The position numbers and the translations under genes were made by a program. DNA of 64,000 nucleotides. It comes from Sipunculus nudus (taxonomy: Eukaryota; Annelida; Sipuncula; Golfingiida; Sipunculidae). Each line of letters begins with the position of its first letter. Positions within the stretch are counted from its first letter, which is position 1. The notes below the pieces were generated by a model. The model had not been told where the DNA came from, ran no database searches, and saw nothing but the letters and a program-made list of their open reading frames with translations. Location: the NCBI GenBank assembly GCA_026874595.1, contig CM049320.1, positions 16,754,988 to 16,818,987 on the forward strand, given 5' to 3'. This document shows positions 13,157 through 26,090 of the stretch, piece by piece.

Positions 13157-15334
13157 AGCAGCTCAGTCCAAGCTCGGTCCCCGCCATTACTTTAATTTCA
13201 TTTGCCTTGACATCTTTAGGAGGGAAATCTCACTTTTCTCGCTTTTTCAGGTAAAAATTCTTCTGGTATAATTTCTCTTCTTCAGTGGTCGACTCCAAAA
13301 TGGTTTATTTTTGACTCTTGAATCATATGTTGTTTTGGACTGTCAGATATGCTCTGGTGGTATTTTTACAAATTGTAGTTCAAATTCGTTAAAAAGGAAA
13401 CTACCTCGTACACCTATATTTTCTTCATTTATTTTCAATGAACTGTCATAATGACGCTGTGTGTATTACAGTATTAGGTATCTTAGATGATAGGCAGCAC
13501 CACCCGGTGCTTTAACTAAACTCTTGAAGATATGTTGAAATTTTAATTTAGCTTTACATATCGTTACCATATTACAATAGATCAACATTTACGTAATACT
13601 ATAAAGATAAAAGGATCAGCCAAGCAGTTCATGAAAGGATGACAAAAAATAATCGTTTCAATAAAACATTTTACCTGAATATTTATATCTTTATATCAGA
13701 AGAATCATTAATAAAAAGGAATGGTACCTAGAAACGCCATTAATGTGTTTTTCATATACCTTCATATATCTGAAACTGTAAAACTCGCTGAGGCAAATAG
13801 CCTATATGTGACAATTCACAAAAGGGTTGAATCATTCCCTTATTTACAAAATCTTAAATCTCTCTAAAATCTTCATTTTATTGCTTTTTTTGTACGTCAT
13901 ATTTTCATATATTTTCCTGTTTTTATCCTTGGAGCAGATCTTGCAAGTGATTCGAGCCAATTATAAGAATAAGGTCCACATTAAACTAAAAGATGACATA
14001 CTTGGAAAAACAAAGCACATTATGCCCTCTAAAGTGCGTTGATCTTTTAAAATAATTTTCAGTACATACTTTTGTTATTTCATTGTGGAAGGTATATCGG
14101 TTGAGCTTTCTGACATAAGACAGGTTGGTGTGATTAAAATGGGACCGCCAGTCTTAAGGAGGTAATCATCAAGCATTCCCATTGCTCCCATTGCCTCATG
14201 CAGTAATTTTCTGATTTGAGTACTTTTACTCAACAGATCTTGTAATTTCTTGTAACAGATCCCAAACTTGCTGTGAGAGTCGATATTTCATTATCACTAT
14301 GAAACCATAAATAAATGATCACTCTTGACTAGTATCAAAGTCACTGCTGTTGAATCTTGCCAATATTGCACATACTACATGACCCCTACCCAATGTCTAC
14401 CTCCACATGTGTAATGAGTTAACCATGACCTCATAACCACAACTAACACGTCAGTAAGCTTAGCGTCATGACAAATGAGTCACTTATTTACTTAGTCACT
14501 TAAGGCGTCCATGTACGTTTTAACATAAAATAAGCCATACAAACGGTAAAATTTGTTTATGTACATTTCACAGCTATAATGTATAATTCTGTATATTGAT
14601 AAAATCTATGTTTTTGAATGACTTACCGCAAATACATACATTACTTTCACAGGCTATATGAACTACTTTCACATGTATTTTTTGTATTATTCCTCGCCCG
14701 TTTTACAATTACTGGCCGTTAACAGCAATATCGTTGTTATAGGATGGTTGACCATTGCAGTACAGTTGTCTGGATGGCTGGGATGACGACTGGTCATATC
14801 TCTATAATACAAATACGAACAGAAACTTTTATTGTTCTAGCCATGTGCGCCTTTGCTTAAAGATTTTAGGGACTTTATCAGACTAAGAAGGGTTAAAGAG
14901 CTTATTATTAAATAACAATTTCCTGCTTAAATAATGTATTGATATTTTCCTCAAATATTGATTATACACATACATTCTCCCTTATTAAGTTAAAGGGTTT
15001 AGTGGGACACTTCGGCCTAAGCTAAAAGCTAAAACTCTTAAATAAATGGGCTTTGTAGTCCACTATGACCAATATCCCAATCATTGCATTACCCCACCGT
15101 ATGCAGCGGCTTAACACGTACAGACGGGTGTCAACATATTCAATAGATAAAGTGTTACAATATGCATACATTGTTATTGGGACTCTAACGACAGATGGAA
15201 TACTCAATTCATTGAACCGAAGCTTGTCATTAATTGATAATAGAATCAGACAGGTAGTAAATGATTTATTTCAATAACTGCTTTTACAGTTTATCTTTTA
15301 ATCTAATTTTTACAACATTCTGCTGAGTAGCCTT

Positions 15335-15356
15335 CAACAGAAGAATACTTCTGTTG
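15335..15356. repeat. Short perfect hairpin
   Basis: Stem CAACAGAAG / CTTCTGTTG (9 bp) with loop AATA. There is no T-run behind it and no gene context. Confidence 0.6.
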
Positions 15357-17347
15357 TAAGCAGGGCCCTGGTCCAGATATAAATAGAAAACATTTATATT
15401 CAACATGAAAAAAATACAAGTCACAGTACAAATGTAAATGACGTACAAAGACTGTAAGACTAACACAAAATGACAGATTATATACTTTAACATCGAAAGG
15501 TTTTCATGAACATTTAAGTACTAAGAGGGGTTGTTATTTGTCCAAAACGTCTTTCCTTTTATCCTCATTAGATGTTTGGGCATTAAGGTATGAGCAGATT
15601 AACATATTAATAAGTCCATGTGAATGCTTAAGTAAATAAAAAGTTACATCTTAGCCTCATCCCTGGAAGTCTCCTTTAGTATATAAACCTCTGGCTCATA
15701 GTATTTTGATTATTAACAATAATTGAATCATGAATCGAATCGAAAGGAAATAGTCGATCATCAAATTGAAATTGAATCGGAGGCCCCTTAGCAATTCACA
15801 TACCCTACATAATAAGTTTCATTTCTAGGTAGACTTTCAAGCTATCTAAACAAAATGGCGTATAAATAATTAAATTAGTGTATAATAAAAAGTGGGTCTT
15901 TACCTGGGTGGCTCTTAAGCAATGCCAATAATTTGTGAAGGTGGCCACAATACCAACGTAACACGTGGAAACATTATTTTGTCTTAACTGTCCGTTATAG
16001 GCACCAGGTACCACTGATTTAGGGATCAGGCAGTAAATCATATCTCTGCATTCCCATGATGAATGCGCTTATAACCTAACAGCTAGTTAGAAGAAGGACT
16101 TTGTAAACTGGCCGCTCCCTTGTTGACTTCACCTTAAGGCAACCTGTCATTTCGGGTTAGGAACTTGTTTTCATCGCTTCGTTACATTGCACTTGGATCA
16201 TTATGTTCCATTATCTTATTTGAGCAAGAAAACAAAATATATCATAATTACCGGATGGCCAGCTAGATTATATCTTTGTGTTGTCAAAGGAGGGACAGAT
16301 AAAATTTCCTCGACTTTCTGGCTGGGCGCCAATAGTAAACTTAGCATGTGTTCCGTCTCTGTCCAGAGATCGATATTGCATCTGCAAATCACAGGTTTAG
16401 TAGTTACTTTATGCTTTGTTCCTAACTTTGATTCTTATTCCCAAACCGTGAATTAACTAATGCATATGCATATTGCATATCAACCAATCAAGTTACGGTA
16501 CTTTGTTTTCTGCAGGATTCGCTTGTGACGTATTTTATTTTATGTAAAGTGGCCAATTAAGGAGAAGAAGATTTAACTTCATGTTTAACATTATTGCATC
16601 TGTTAGCGGACTGATTTATTTGCTACTTTCACGGGACTTCTTCAAGTGTAATACAGGACATTTATCAAACCGCAGCCCTTTAAAATGAAGCTGTTACTTA
16701 ATGAAAGTTTTAACGGACCAGAGTTATAGGTCTACTCAATCACTTGCTCTTTGAGCTCAGCAAATGTTAGGGGGTCACGCATTTTGAAAAGATTTCGGGC
16801 ATCAGCTTCAACCTGGTTTATTCCCTGTGGTGTCTTAGTTGTATAAGGACTGTGGTTTTTCTCACATACGAGGCAGGTCTCACCAAAGGTGATGCATGGC
16901 GCTGTCTTGGATTAAATAAAAAATGGTTTCTTTAGGTGAATGGCCTCTCGGGGTGAGTTAAATTCAGCTATGTTCGTTCGAAAGGGCGGCACCCAGGTGG
17001 CTGGAACAGTCGCAGGTTGATGGATAATAATGCATGCCTTGCTCCTTAGACGTCAGTTAGTTCTACATTTGTGTCACTGCAACATAGTAGCGACCACACG
17101 CGTCGTGACACTGATCTAAACCCCGTGAAGTATTGGCCATGGCATCAGGGACGTGACACATGTGATATCATACGCCTCTCCACGGTCACCGCCTACCTGT
17201 AGACATATCGCTTAAAGCCCTCGTTTTACTTTCTAAAAATATATAAGGAGTATTGAGACATGAATGTATCTGTATCTGTAAACTAAACTACTTTATGTCA
17301 CTTTGAGAAATACTGTAACCAAATGATGAAGGTAGGTGCCTTATAAG

Positions 17348-17349
17348 AC

Positions 17350-17399
<50 letters not shown>
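17348..17399. repeat. (TA)n microsatellite
   Basis: About 25 TA units. The 104-codon minus-strand open frame across it is an artefact. Confidence 0.95.
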
Positions 17400-17400
<1 letters not shown>

Positions 17401-18214
17401 ATTAACTTGGAGATAGGAGGATGCAGAAATCGATCTGCTGCTACTAAGAAAAGGGAACTGAATTTCAGACACTGTAAATGTGAGTACATGCCATACAACT
17501 TTAGAAAATTTTTTATTATGTTAGTTATACTTGTTTGACGGTGTATAAATAGCTGCACTGTAGGAAACTGGATGCGAAGAAGGGGATGGTGGTTACTGTA
17601 TAGCGGATTCATTTTTCTAAAGGTCTTAAAGTATGTTTCTGTTCCGGGGAGTTTACATAAAATGATGAATTGAAATGTTGGAGTATGTAATACATGGAAA
17701 GTTTAATTTGTAGTCACAAGAATATGACATTATGAAAGATAAAACGACGGCATATGTAATGTTTGAATTTATACTTAATTATGCATAAATCGTTTATTTT
17801 AGCTTATTCCTACTCTTTTTAGTATCAGTCTCGTTTCTGTTGTGATCAAAAGAATGATTCCAAATGAACATTTATCTCTAGTATAATTGACAAAAGGCAT
17901 TATTTATCTTTGATGAAACGCGTGTTATTAATAATATTTAAGTCGAAATCCAAAATTGTTGTCTAGTATTTCACAAAAGGTGGAGAGATCTAATAACAAA
18001 TGCAAATCCTAACGCAGATGAGAGTTTTCAGCTGTAATAAACTATGGTTTGTCTTGATATGTCGATAGCCTTCATAGACTCCAATAAATCAAAATTAAAT
18101 TAAACCAATATTTTCAAATAATTAGCATAACATATAGTAGATCCCACATGAACATCTGATAAATTAAAGGAAAAAAATATCTCTAATGGTTAATTGTTGG
18201 TGGTAACCCCATCC

Positions 18215-18400
18215 ATTTTCTTAATGCAAGCTTGACTACGTTTGTAAATCTACAGAATTACATTACAGTTTCGGACAAGGTGTAGTAATTCTGGCTTCAA
18301 CCCGGCTCTTAGTACCCGCACCCGCGGGTCCTGGTGGGCAAGTTATAACACCCGAAAGACGCATTCGTGAGTGACCATAACACGACCATGGGGCTCAGCT
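18215..18400 (+). repeat. Dispersed repeat family R2, copy 1
   Basis: It shares with 28965-29150, in the same order, a GCAAGCTTGACTA block, TCTACAGAATTACATTA followed by GGTTTC or AGTTTC, a CCGC block, and GGTGGGCAAGTTATAACACC followed by CATTCGTGAGT. The two copies are diverged with indels. A shorter related piece is at 5310-5470. No coding capacity is seen; the family may be SINE-like but no polymerase III box was confirmed. Confidence 0.55.
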
Positions 18401-18959
18401 GGTTGTAATATAATATTTACCTTCTGGTATACGCAGTCAAACATTTTAACCATTGATAAAATTTCCAGCCAAATAATCAATTATTTTATATTTTTTCCTT
18501 TATTCCATCTAAATAATGATCCGTTTGTTGATAACTTTGCACATCAATGTTAACTGAAAATTATTACTATATAATTTTGAGCGTTAGGTTATTTCTAGCT
18601 TTAGACGAATGTAAAAGTACATACATTCGGTGTTCGTAAGTACATCGTTTCGTGTGCCTTTAGATTATCCATGGGCTTAAAGATATTATATAATTTAATT
18701 AAGTTCAATGCAAATATAAGAGGGAAATATCGTGCATACTAGGTATCTATATCGGGTGGCTAGGGCAGTACATGAGTGCTCTATCTGGCAAATCACTTTC
18801 TGGAGCAGAAACCCACAGTTTTTCTTATTGTGGAGGTGGTAATACACGATCAATGGACGCAGTGTACAGGGATAAATCACAAGGAAGCCGCGAGCATCTG
18901 CATGGATCATGGTCATAATTGCTCACCACTGAAATGATTATGAAAACTAATTTTTTTCA

Positions 18960-19215
18960 TCCCAAAAACCTTCCATTTTTCACATGGATCTCACCTTATA
19001 ATAGGGGAAGCACCTTGTACATTTCGAAGTCACAAGGTCAAAGGTCAGGGTCACAGGAACCCCCTTTTTAAAAGGTTGTGGATGCATCTAAAGCCATTTT
19101 GTTATTTGGAACCTTCCATATTTCACCTATAACTCCTATATGGGAAGAACCTAACTTATTTTGAGTTCACAATGTCAAAGGTCACGGTCATAGGACACAC
19201 TACATTTTATGGTCA
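18960..19215 (+). repeat. GGTCA-rich tandem repeat, two diverged units
   Basis: Two units of about 110-130 bp share ACCTTCCAT.TTTCAC, GGGAAG.ACCT, CACAA.GTCAAAGGTCA and GGTCA.AGGA. They belong with the larger array at 49980-50470 and are not coding. Confidence 0.65.
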
Positions 19216-19774
19216 AATAAAATGATTCAAGAAAGAAACCATGTGTGTCGTGAACAATGGGTCACAAGCCCTGGTTGAATACCAAACACTAAAGCGGATC
19301 TAAAGCGAAATCTCTCTTTCTCCCCAAATCCCCTAACCCCACCCCCACCCCAACCCCATTGCTCTCTCTTTCTGTCTCCATGACCGTGGAGACCATAGTG
19401 CATTACACACAGACACACACACTTTTTGTCATATGCAAATATATTTGGTCATGAAATAATGACGGTTACGTTTGAATTGGTCTAACACCTGACTCGTTAT
19501 CAAAGGTGTGACGAATATGCAGAAAAAAGGAAATTTAATTATTTACATATGTCATATTTAATCGGCTTATATTGCTAGAATTTAATGCATGAAGTATGAA
19601 AATGTTAATCAAAGATTTGCCTAGATATTCATCATGTAATACAAATACTCATCAGGCAAACATTACATCTCGTATGCTTTCATTTCGCTTCATTACTGGA
19701 TTGTCATTTTAGAGATAAACCAGGTGCATTGCGCTCTAAAGTTACGGGAAGGTGGCTACTGGCTAGTCATCAAT

Positions 19775-19981
19775 CAGGGGCGGATCCAGGATTAAGGAAA
19801 AGGGGGGTCCAACCCAGGAGGACTAATGAAATTCCTAAAAAAATGTCATCAGGTCTGGAAAAGGGGGGGGGGTCCAGGCCGCAAAATTACGTCCAAAACC
19901 CCTTAAAAACGGTTGCTTCGGGTGAAAAAGGGGGGGGGGGGGTCCGGACCCCCTGGATCACCCCCCCTGGATCCGCTTCTG
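19775..19981 (+). mobile_element. Small MITE, copy 2, with target duplication
   Basis: 207 bp with terminal inverted repeats CAGGGGCGGATCCAGG and CCTGGATCCGCTTCTG (14 of 16 matching as inverted). It is flanked by a 5-bp direct repeat, TCAAT (19770-19774 and 19982-19986). The inside is rich in G runs and GGTCC blocks. It is non-autonomous; a 136-codon open frame through it is an artefact. It is the best preserved of three copies in the window. Confidence 0.8.
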
Positions 19982-19999
19982 TCAATGATAACGGCCTGC

Positions 20000-20024
20000 T
20001 GCTGAACCCCCCCCCCCCCCCCCC
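20000..20024. repeat. Poly-C run
   Basis: About 18 consecutive C bases just after the MITE, near its target duplication. Confidence 0.9.
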
Positions 20025-21720
20025 GAGTCCACAAGATCATGTGATAAAAAATTGCTGCATCATTTTATTCAATACTGTCGGGGATACCCTTAAATTCTTG
20101 AAGGATAATTATCCGAAAAGGATTGAAGTTTTTCCCTGAATGGTGGTGCATTTATCAGACCACTGCCCTTCCAGGCAGAACTCTCAGAGGGCTGTCTGGT
20201 CGCTGACCCGGTATATATATTTTGCGTTTGCTCTTTCTGCATTTTGGACAAATCCCCAAATTTAAAACCATCAGCCCACTGGTATCAATATTTTGTTTAT
20301 GTCATCGGCCCAACGTGAAACTTGCCGGAGCCCAGTGGGGTACCGACGTATAATCTATTCCAACAGTTGGTGCCAATGGAAATGTGGCAATTATTATTAC
20401 ACACTTCCAATTTATACTAAAATATCGGGCCCGAACTAATCAATTCCAGCCCGCGCTACATTTAATTTTTGTATTAAACTATTCAGTGATCACTTAAACC
20501 GCGCTCAGCTCTCTCGTTGGTGTTAAGCTCTTTTCACATCTCGCCTCGCATTTGAACGTGGTGCACCGCGCTAGGTCTGTGTACATCGGGATCTAGCGCT
20601 TCCGCCCCAGTTCTATATACACACAAAATACGAAACACAGCGAGTTCTAACCGCAGTCTTGCGCTCGAAAATCTACACCCACCCTACACAGCCTGTATAG
20701 TTTAGACCGCTTCAAACTGCAATCTACCACGTTCGGTCTAGATCTAGAGCGTTTGCCCGTCAAAGTGCCGATAAGCTAGATTTAGTTAAGTCCTGCCAGA
20801 CCTTTCTAGTGTAAATGAAGTTAATAACACAGTTTGGTACCCATGGATAATCGGCACTCAAGATCTGAAATGAAAAACAATCAACGTTATCATTGTACAA
20901 CTTTCTGAATTCTATTGGGATACATCACCACATGTCATGGCGTTACCAAAAGGCTGCCAGCCTCATTATGATGGTTAATTATTTAGAATATTTATAACAA
21001 AAGACCTCCAATCAGCATGCAGATTTTTTTGCATGTGAACAGTTGCACTTGCCATCATCGAAATGACTAAGATTTTAGGAAAATAAGACTGGTTTCTCAT
21101 AAACTGATCTTGATTGGTTATTTAAATAATTTTTAAGGTACTTTATTATTTTAAACTTCATTCATTGTAGCTCGCTTTAAGTTGAACTTCATCATTGTAG
21201 CTCACTTTGATCATGTAATTCCAGGTTTCTTATTGTCTTTTTAACCTTTGAGCAATTCTTATAAGAGTTGGACAAATATGTACCTCACAAGGGCCGTCAG
21301 TAAAGGGAGAGTGGGTTAATCCCCCCCCCCCGCCACACACACACACACATACTTTTTGGTTAAGGTTGGGATGGTCAATGTTACCATCCCCACACCCACA
21401 ATACAGAGAATAATATTTATATATGAAAATGAAATATATTAATAAAAAGAATTATAGAATTTGGTTCCATTTCTGAGTTCACTATGAAATATTATACCTA
21501 AATCTGGTTTAAAACTGACTTATACTGGAAACATAATAATATTATGTTCTAAAACCTAATACCTAATTGTAATATTTAAGAATTGTGATTAAGTATATAT
21601 TTTTTAAATGTGTCATACAAACACTAGGACAAAATATATATATGTAAAACACTGAAGAAGAAAAAAAACCATGTGAATTCACGACACACTGTTTCACGGG
21701 AGACGACCCGATCCTCAGGA
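20025..21720. other. Non-coding region
   Basis: 20470-20780 is CpG-richer (GCGC and CTCG words), possibly the remains of an element or a regulatory region; no gene was found. A 30-bp imperfect duplication (ACTTCATCATTGTAGCTC) lies at 21152-21210, and a C-run plus (CA)n at 21321-21349. Confidence 0.45.
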
Positions 21721-21750
21721 GATATATAAATATAAATATATATATATATA

Positions 21751-21797
<47 letters not shown>
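21721..21797. repeat. Interrupted (TA)n microsatellite
   Basis: TA units with AATATAAATA interruptions at the 5' side. It is followed by a GTGTGTG stretch. Confidence 0.93.
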
Positions 21798-21799
<2 letters not shown>

Positions 21800-24094
21800 G
21801 TGAGGGTGTGCGTGTGTGTTTGTCTGCGAGTCATCCCCAACCCTCGAAGAAAACTGACTCCACTACCAACCCCCCCCCCACCCCCCACCTCCCGCTGTAA
21901 TGAGTGGTGATGATACAACCTCGGCCTTAATTCTCCAAATAAACACCCTGAACATAACAAACAGGTCATTTGTATATTTTCTCATTTTTTCCCCAATTTC
22001 CTGTACAGAAAGATCGTTTACCAGAAGCTGATAGTACCATCTGAACAAAAGTTTATGTGTTTTACGTTTACTCATCTTTTGAAATGCCCTTTGGGCAAGC
22101 ATTCAAGTAGCGCCAGATCGGCTATCTGACATTATGGCCAGATCACTGGTTTGCCGTAGGGGGTCCTGAGTCGTGTTTGTCACGGTTGGCATTCAAAAGA
22201 AATTGGGATCGCTGTATCAACCATACCTTACTAATAGAAGCTAGACCTAAAAATACCCAAAGAAAACCTCTCGCCATAATAGAAATTAAGACACCAAAAT
22301 TTGATAAATTCTAATGTTAGTTTATCTTGTATCAAATTACACCTTTCCAATTCGCTATAAACTGTAAACGCTTGCTATATGATAAAACCGAAACCTTGTA
22401 ATTAAGACATATTAAAAAGATTCCTTCTCAATTCATCCAGCCAAGGCACTCATTTAATACTTTCTTAAATGACTAGCGATATTGTCTGTCTGTCTTTTAT
22501 TTCTCTTTCATATACATTTCAAATTTTAACTTGGAGGAATAAATTTGTTCACTGTATAAGAACGTTTTCATCTGCTCAGAGAAAATTCAATCTAGGATCA
22601 TTACCTATGGGTTTTATCAACATTTCTACGTCTCACTGTTGTTCTGATAATATCACGTTAGCTACAGAACTATATCACCTATTTTTAAACAGAATTTGAG
22701 AAAATAAACAATATTCGCCACAATAGTTTTACAGTCACTTTAGATTATACCAATGTGTCGTATTGTTTACTTAATTATACATTTGTTGACGCACCTACTC
22801 AATGCAAGGGGAGCCAGTCCATGAAAAGAAACGTTGGAAAACAACAAGTGTGATTACCTGTGTATCAGACATTTTCCCTGTATAAATAATCATCAAAATG
22901 CTTGCTGGATGTTTGTCTCGATGGTATATTTGAAGGACCATGGCTGAAATTAATGGCCTACCTGACCGCATAAATTCTGATTGTAACGGCTAACGAGCAC
23001 TTTAAGGTGGCGCATCTTGACAAATCCACCATTATTTCCCTGAGCAGGGTACGTCATCACCTCGTCGCCAATGATGTAAAAAGAACGATCCACACGAATC
23101 AATCAATAAGCAGTCTGCACAGGGTGCAAATCTAAGGGGGTATGACGTCACTTCATCGCCGAAATAGTCATATAAAGATAAATTGTAAGTTCTATGTCAC
23201 CGGGGTGTCATGACGACTATCATAGTAACAACCAATTAGATATGAATGCGTAGTCTGCCACAATTACTATCAATCGGAGCAAAACTTAGTTTGGTCACGT
23301 GAGTAGATGGGACACATGTCGTTGAATAACCCTCCGGGCAGCATTCCCGTTTCACAGTTCACGACTTTCATTTAACATGCCATTACATTGTATCCGGACT
23401 GAATGAATCTGTTTGCTCTGATTAGCTGGGGAGACATAATCATGATTGCTTCCACCAAGAGGCTTTGTGTTCATCCCATTTAGTATGACAATTTGTGTAT
23501 ACATGTGTGTTTGTATGTATCTGTGTTTATTCAAAATAATACTTCCGCAATCCTGAACGGAATCCCCCGAAATTTTCAGAGCATTTCAGGAATGGGCTAA
23601 TAAAGTAGGAATAATTTTTTTTGTGTGGATCCGGAACGTGGTCCGGATTCAATAACGTCATCAAGAAATATTCACCTATGTAGAGTCACTTATCCACGAA
23701 TAAACCTGGTATTGGGCCGAAAAAGTGAATGCAAATACGGCTTTGGATGCATCCTACAATATGGATCCCCCCATGGCTGCGGCTTGCATTCCCTAGACTG
23801 CAGATGTCTAGCTCATGTTGACTATCCATGTATATAAACGTATGAAGCAAATGCGGATGAGTTTAGGATAGATATGAACCTGTTCAACTGTTGGCAACCC
23901 ATTTGGGTTAATTATATAATGGTAAGATTTGTATTCAAACTGCGACAAATTCGGAGCATGGTGATGTAATATTTAATGTTGTAGAGTTTACGTGCCATTC
24001 AGGCCGTTTCCCTGCCAAACTCCAGGACAAAGTATTATTTACCATAAGTTACAAGGGTGCGTCCTCTCAGTTCATGTTAGAATCATTTGGTAAA
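21798..24094. other. Non-coding region
   Basis: No supported gene. A CRE octamer lies at 23143-23150 and poly-C at about 21871-21890. 23530-23660 has a TGAACGGAATCCCCCGAAAT segment that resembles repeat DNA. Open frames here lack motifs. Confidence 0.45.
23143..23150. promoter_or_regulatory. CRE-like palindrome TGACGTCA
   Basis: A perfect octamer in context GGTATGACGTCACTTC. Confidence 0.35.
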
Positions 24095-24692
24095 GCCTAG
24101 GTCTCACCACGTCATTCTACGGTGTCTCACGGTTCATCTACGGCAAGCCAGAACGTGGCCTTTTCGGGAATAAAGGTGGTGATATTGAAGACCACGTTCT
24201 TCTGAAGTTCGCGGGACATTCTCCCCACGGTATTCCATGTTAATCTACGGTGCTCCTCGCATTGCGACGCCTATAACAACGGTAAAACATGGCTCGCCGT
24301 AGAAGAACAAGCCTTTCTTGTCAGTATTCGCCACGTTCTCGTTACGGTTATGCTACTGTTATATACGTTCTTCTACGGCATGGTCACGGCAGCGTCACGG
24401 TTACCACGTCCATTTGTTTTCATACGGTATTCTACAGCAACGGACCACGTTCTTTGATGACAAGAGGATTTTCCAAGCCTTCAGGGTCTGGCTCGCCATT
24501 TCTGTGTCAGAGGCCACGTTCTGTCCCGTTCGTTTTGACCATTTCAAACAGAAGTGGACCCCTTCCGACCACCCGTGTTCATTCATGTCCCCTTACGGTG
24601 TCCTGCCGGAAAGGCCACGTCCAACCAAGTCCTCTCACGACCTTTAAGTACTTGATAAATCGTAGACAGAACGTGGCGAGTGAGACCTAGGC
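24095..24692. mobile_element. Foldback/MITE-like element A
   Basis: 598 bp bounded by inverted ends: GCCTAGGTCTCACCACGTCA at the left and its reverse complement form, ACGTGGCGAGTGAGACCTAGGC, at the right. The interior is packed with short repeats of CACGTTCT, CTACGG, ACGGT and GAACGTGG on both strands. The overlapping 133- and 109-codon open frames are by-products of this structure. No transposase is seen, so it is non-autonomous. Confidence 0.7.
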
Positions 24693-24849
24693 ATAACAGA
24701 CGAATTAAATGTGGGGCGAAAACCTTACAGCCTGTTATGGCTGCCTGGTTTGTTTGGTCCACGGAGATCTGAAAAAAAACTTTAAAAATTCACAGGTCCC
24801 GAAGACCAGTTTAGGCAAAGTGAAAATTTGTATCAGACTGTAATCGCCC

Positions 24850-25996
24850 GTGACATCAGACCTAAGCTTCAAAATGTTCTTATACGCCAAATTCTCACCA
24901 CTTTTCCTGATTTCTCACGATAAACCACAGTAAGTCATTACGTGGCATTGTCGGGAATGATTGTTTCGCAGTTCTTCCCACGGTATTTGACGTTCTTCTA
25001 CGGTATTGGTACAGTTGAACCAACGACCTGTAAAAAAACCTTGTTTGCCGAAGTACACGGTTCCCAGCACTCGCTGCATTCTCTTTAAGGTACTGCTTCT
25101 GTGATCTATGTTCGTACACGGCAGTGTCACCTCGGCATCACGCTAACTACGTTCAGCTACGTTTTGCTGCGGTATCCTACGGCAATGGGTCCCGTTTTTG
25201 GGTGACAAGACGATTTGGCGTGACCCAGCTTGTGGCACCCAAAATTATATGCATTAAAGGTACAGAGAGGTGCCCAGTTCTGTTGAGCCTAAGTCACATT
25301 GTCACAAATGAGGGTGCGGACGTCGACGGTTTGGCTTGGATTTAGTAATCACGGACCATCGGCGGGCAACACCTGCTGTCAGAGAAGGTTCTCACGGTTT
25401 GTGTACGGCAAACGCGGATATTAACGGTGTCCAAAAGCGTCGGCAGTGGTACGGTTTCCCGGCGACAAGCCGTGCTTGACTGATAGTAAAGATTTGTGAG
25501 AATCGTACTTCTTCTTTAATTATTCCTATTCAGACCGCCCCAAATCGTTGGACACCGTATCCCTCTGTCATCATCCATATCAGCTCCCTGGCTGAACGTC
25601 GGAATCCAATATATTCCATGATCTTGTATCCACGAAACCGTATCATACCGTGGAAATCCACCCACAAGAGCACGCTTGTCGTACTCAAATCGTGGTTATT
25701 TTCGCAGGCAGCATTACTGCGATCGAAAAAAAATATGTATATGGATGGTCTGGGATTTTTCAATACAAGAGCATCCGCAGCTTTCCGTACCCTCCCCCGT
25801 GATGGTGTGACTTAGGCTTAAGAAGGGCCATCTTCTGTTCCATCTCTTTGAAAATTTCAAAAGAGGACGTGGACCCCTCTCGACCATCCACGTTCATCCA
25901 AGATGTCTCACGACAATGGCTACGTCCTACCAAACCCTTCCATGACCTTCAAATTGTAGTGAACCGTAGACACAACATGGTAAGTGAGACCTAGGC
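24850..25996. mobile_element. Foldback/MITE-like element B, related to A
   Basis: Its right part (about 25840-25996) aligns with 24500-24692: TTTCAAA, GTGGACCCC, CGACCA.CC, GTTCAT, CACGAC, CTTCAAAT and CGTAGACA.AAC.TGG, ending GTGAGACCTAGGC. The left boundary is uncertain; ATCAGACCTAAGCTTC at 24856 is a possible decayed end. The inside repeats the same CACGTTC/TACGGT words. A further related end lies at 26061-26090. Confidence 0.55.
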
Positions 25997-26090
25997 TTAG
26001 CAACAAATGTCACGTTCTGGTTTACGTGGCTAAACCGTTAGATACTTTACTAATACTGTGTAAGAACGTGGTAGGTGAGATCCAGGCTTA

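Larger units (their letters stand above)
11017..17347. other. Non-coding region, 6.3 kb
   Basis: No supported gene. It includes a diverged 90-bp duplication (11596-11778), a piece of a widespread metazoan-type repeat (12030-12125), a CRE octamer (13149-13156) and a short hairpin (15335-15356). The open frames of 60-89 codons here lack motifs, and several overlap on opposite strands (15022-15277). Confidence 0.5.

Noticed and set aside
13827-14042. Hydrophobic 71-codon open frame
   Set aside because: AT-rich sequence readily gives phenylalanine/isoleucine/leucine stretches; there is no family resemblance.
17298-17612. 104-codon minus-strand open frame
   Set aside because: It is carried by a (TA)n run (IYIYIY) with no domain. 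The same applies to the frames over TA runs at 8325-8507, 21715-21969, 45021-45212, 46330-46758 and 62837-63106.
19729-20139. 136-codon open frame
   Set aside because: It spans the small MITE and a poly-C run; proline and glycine stretches come from homopolymers.
24289-24690. 133-codon open frame, arginine-rich start
   Set aside because: It lies wholly inside foldback element A, overlapped by another long frame on the same strand and one on the opposite strand; its words are the inner repeats of the element.
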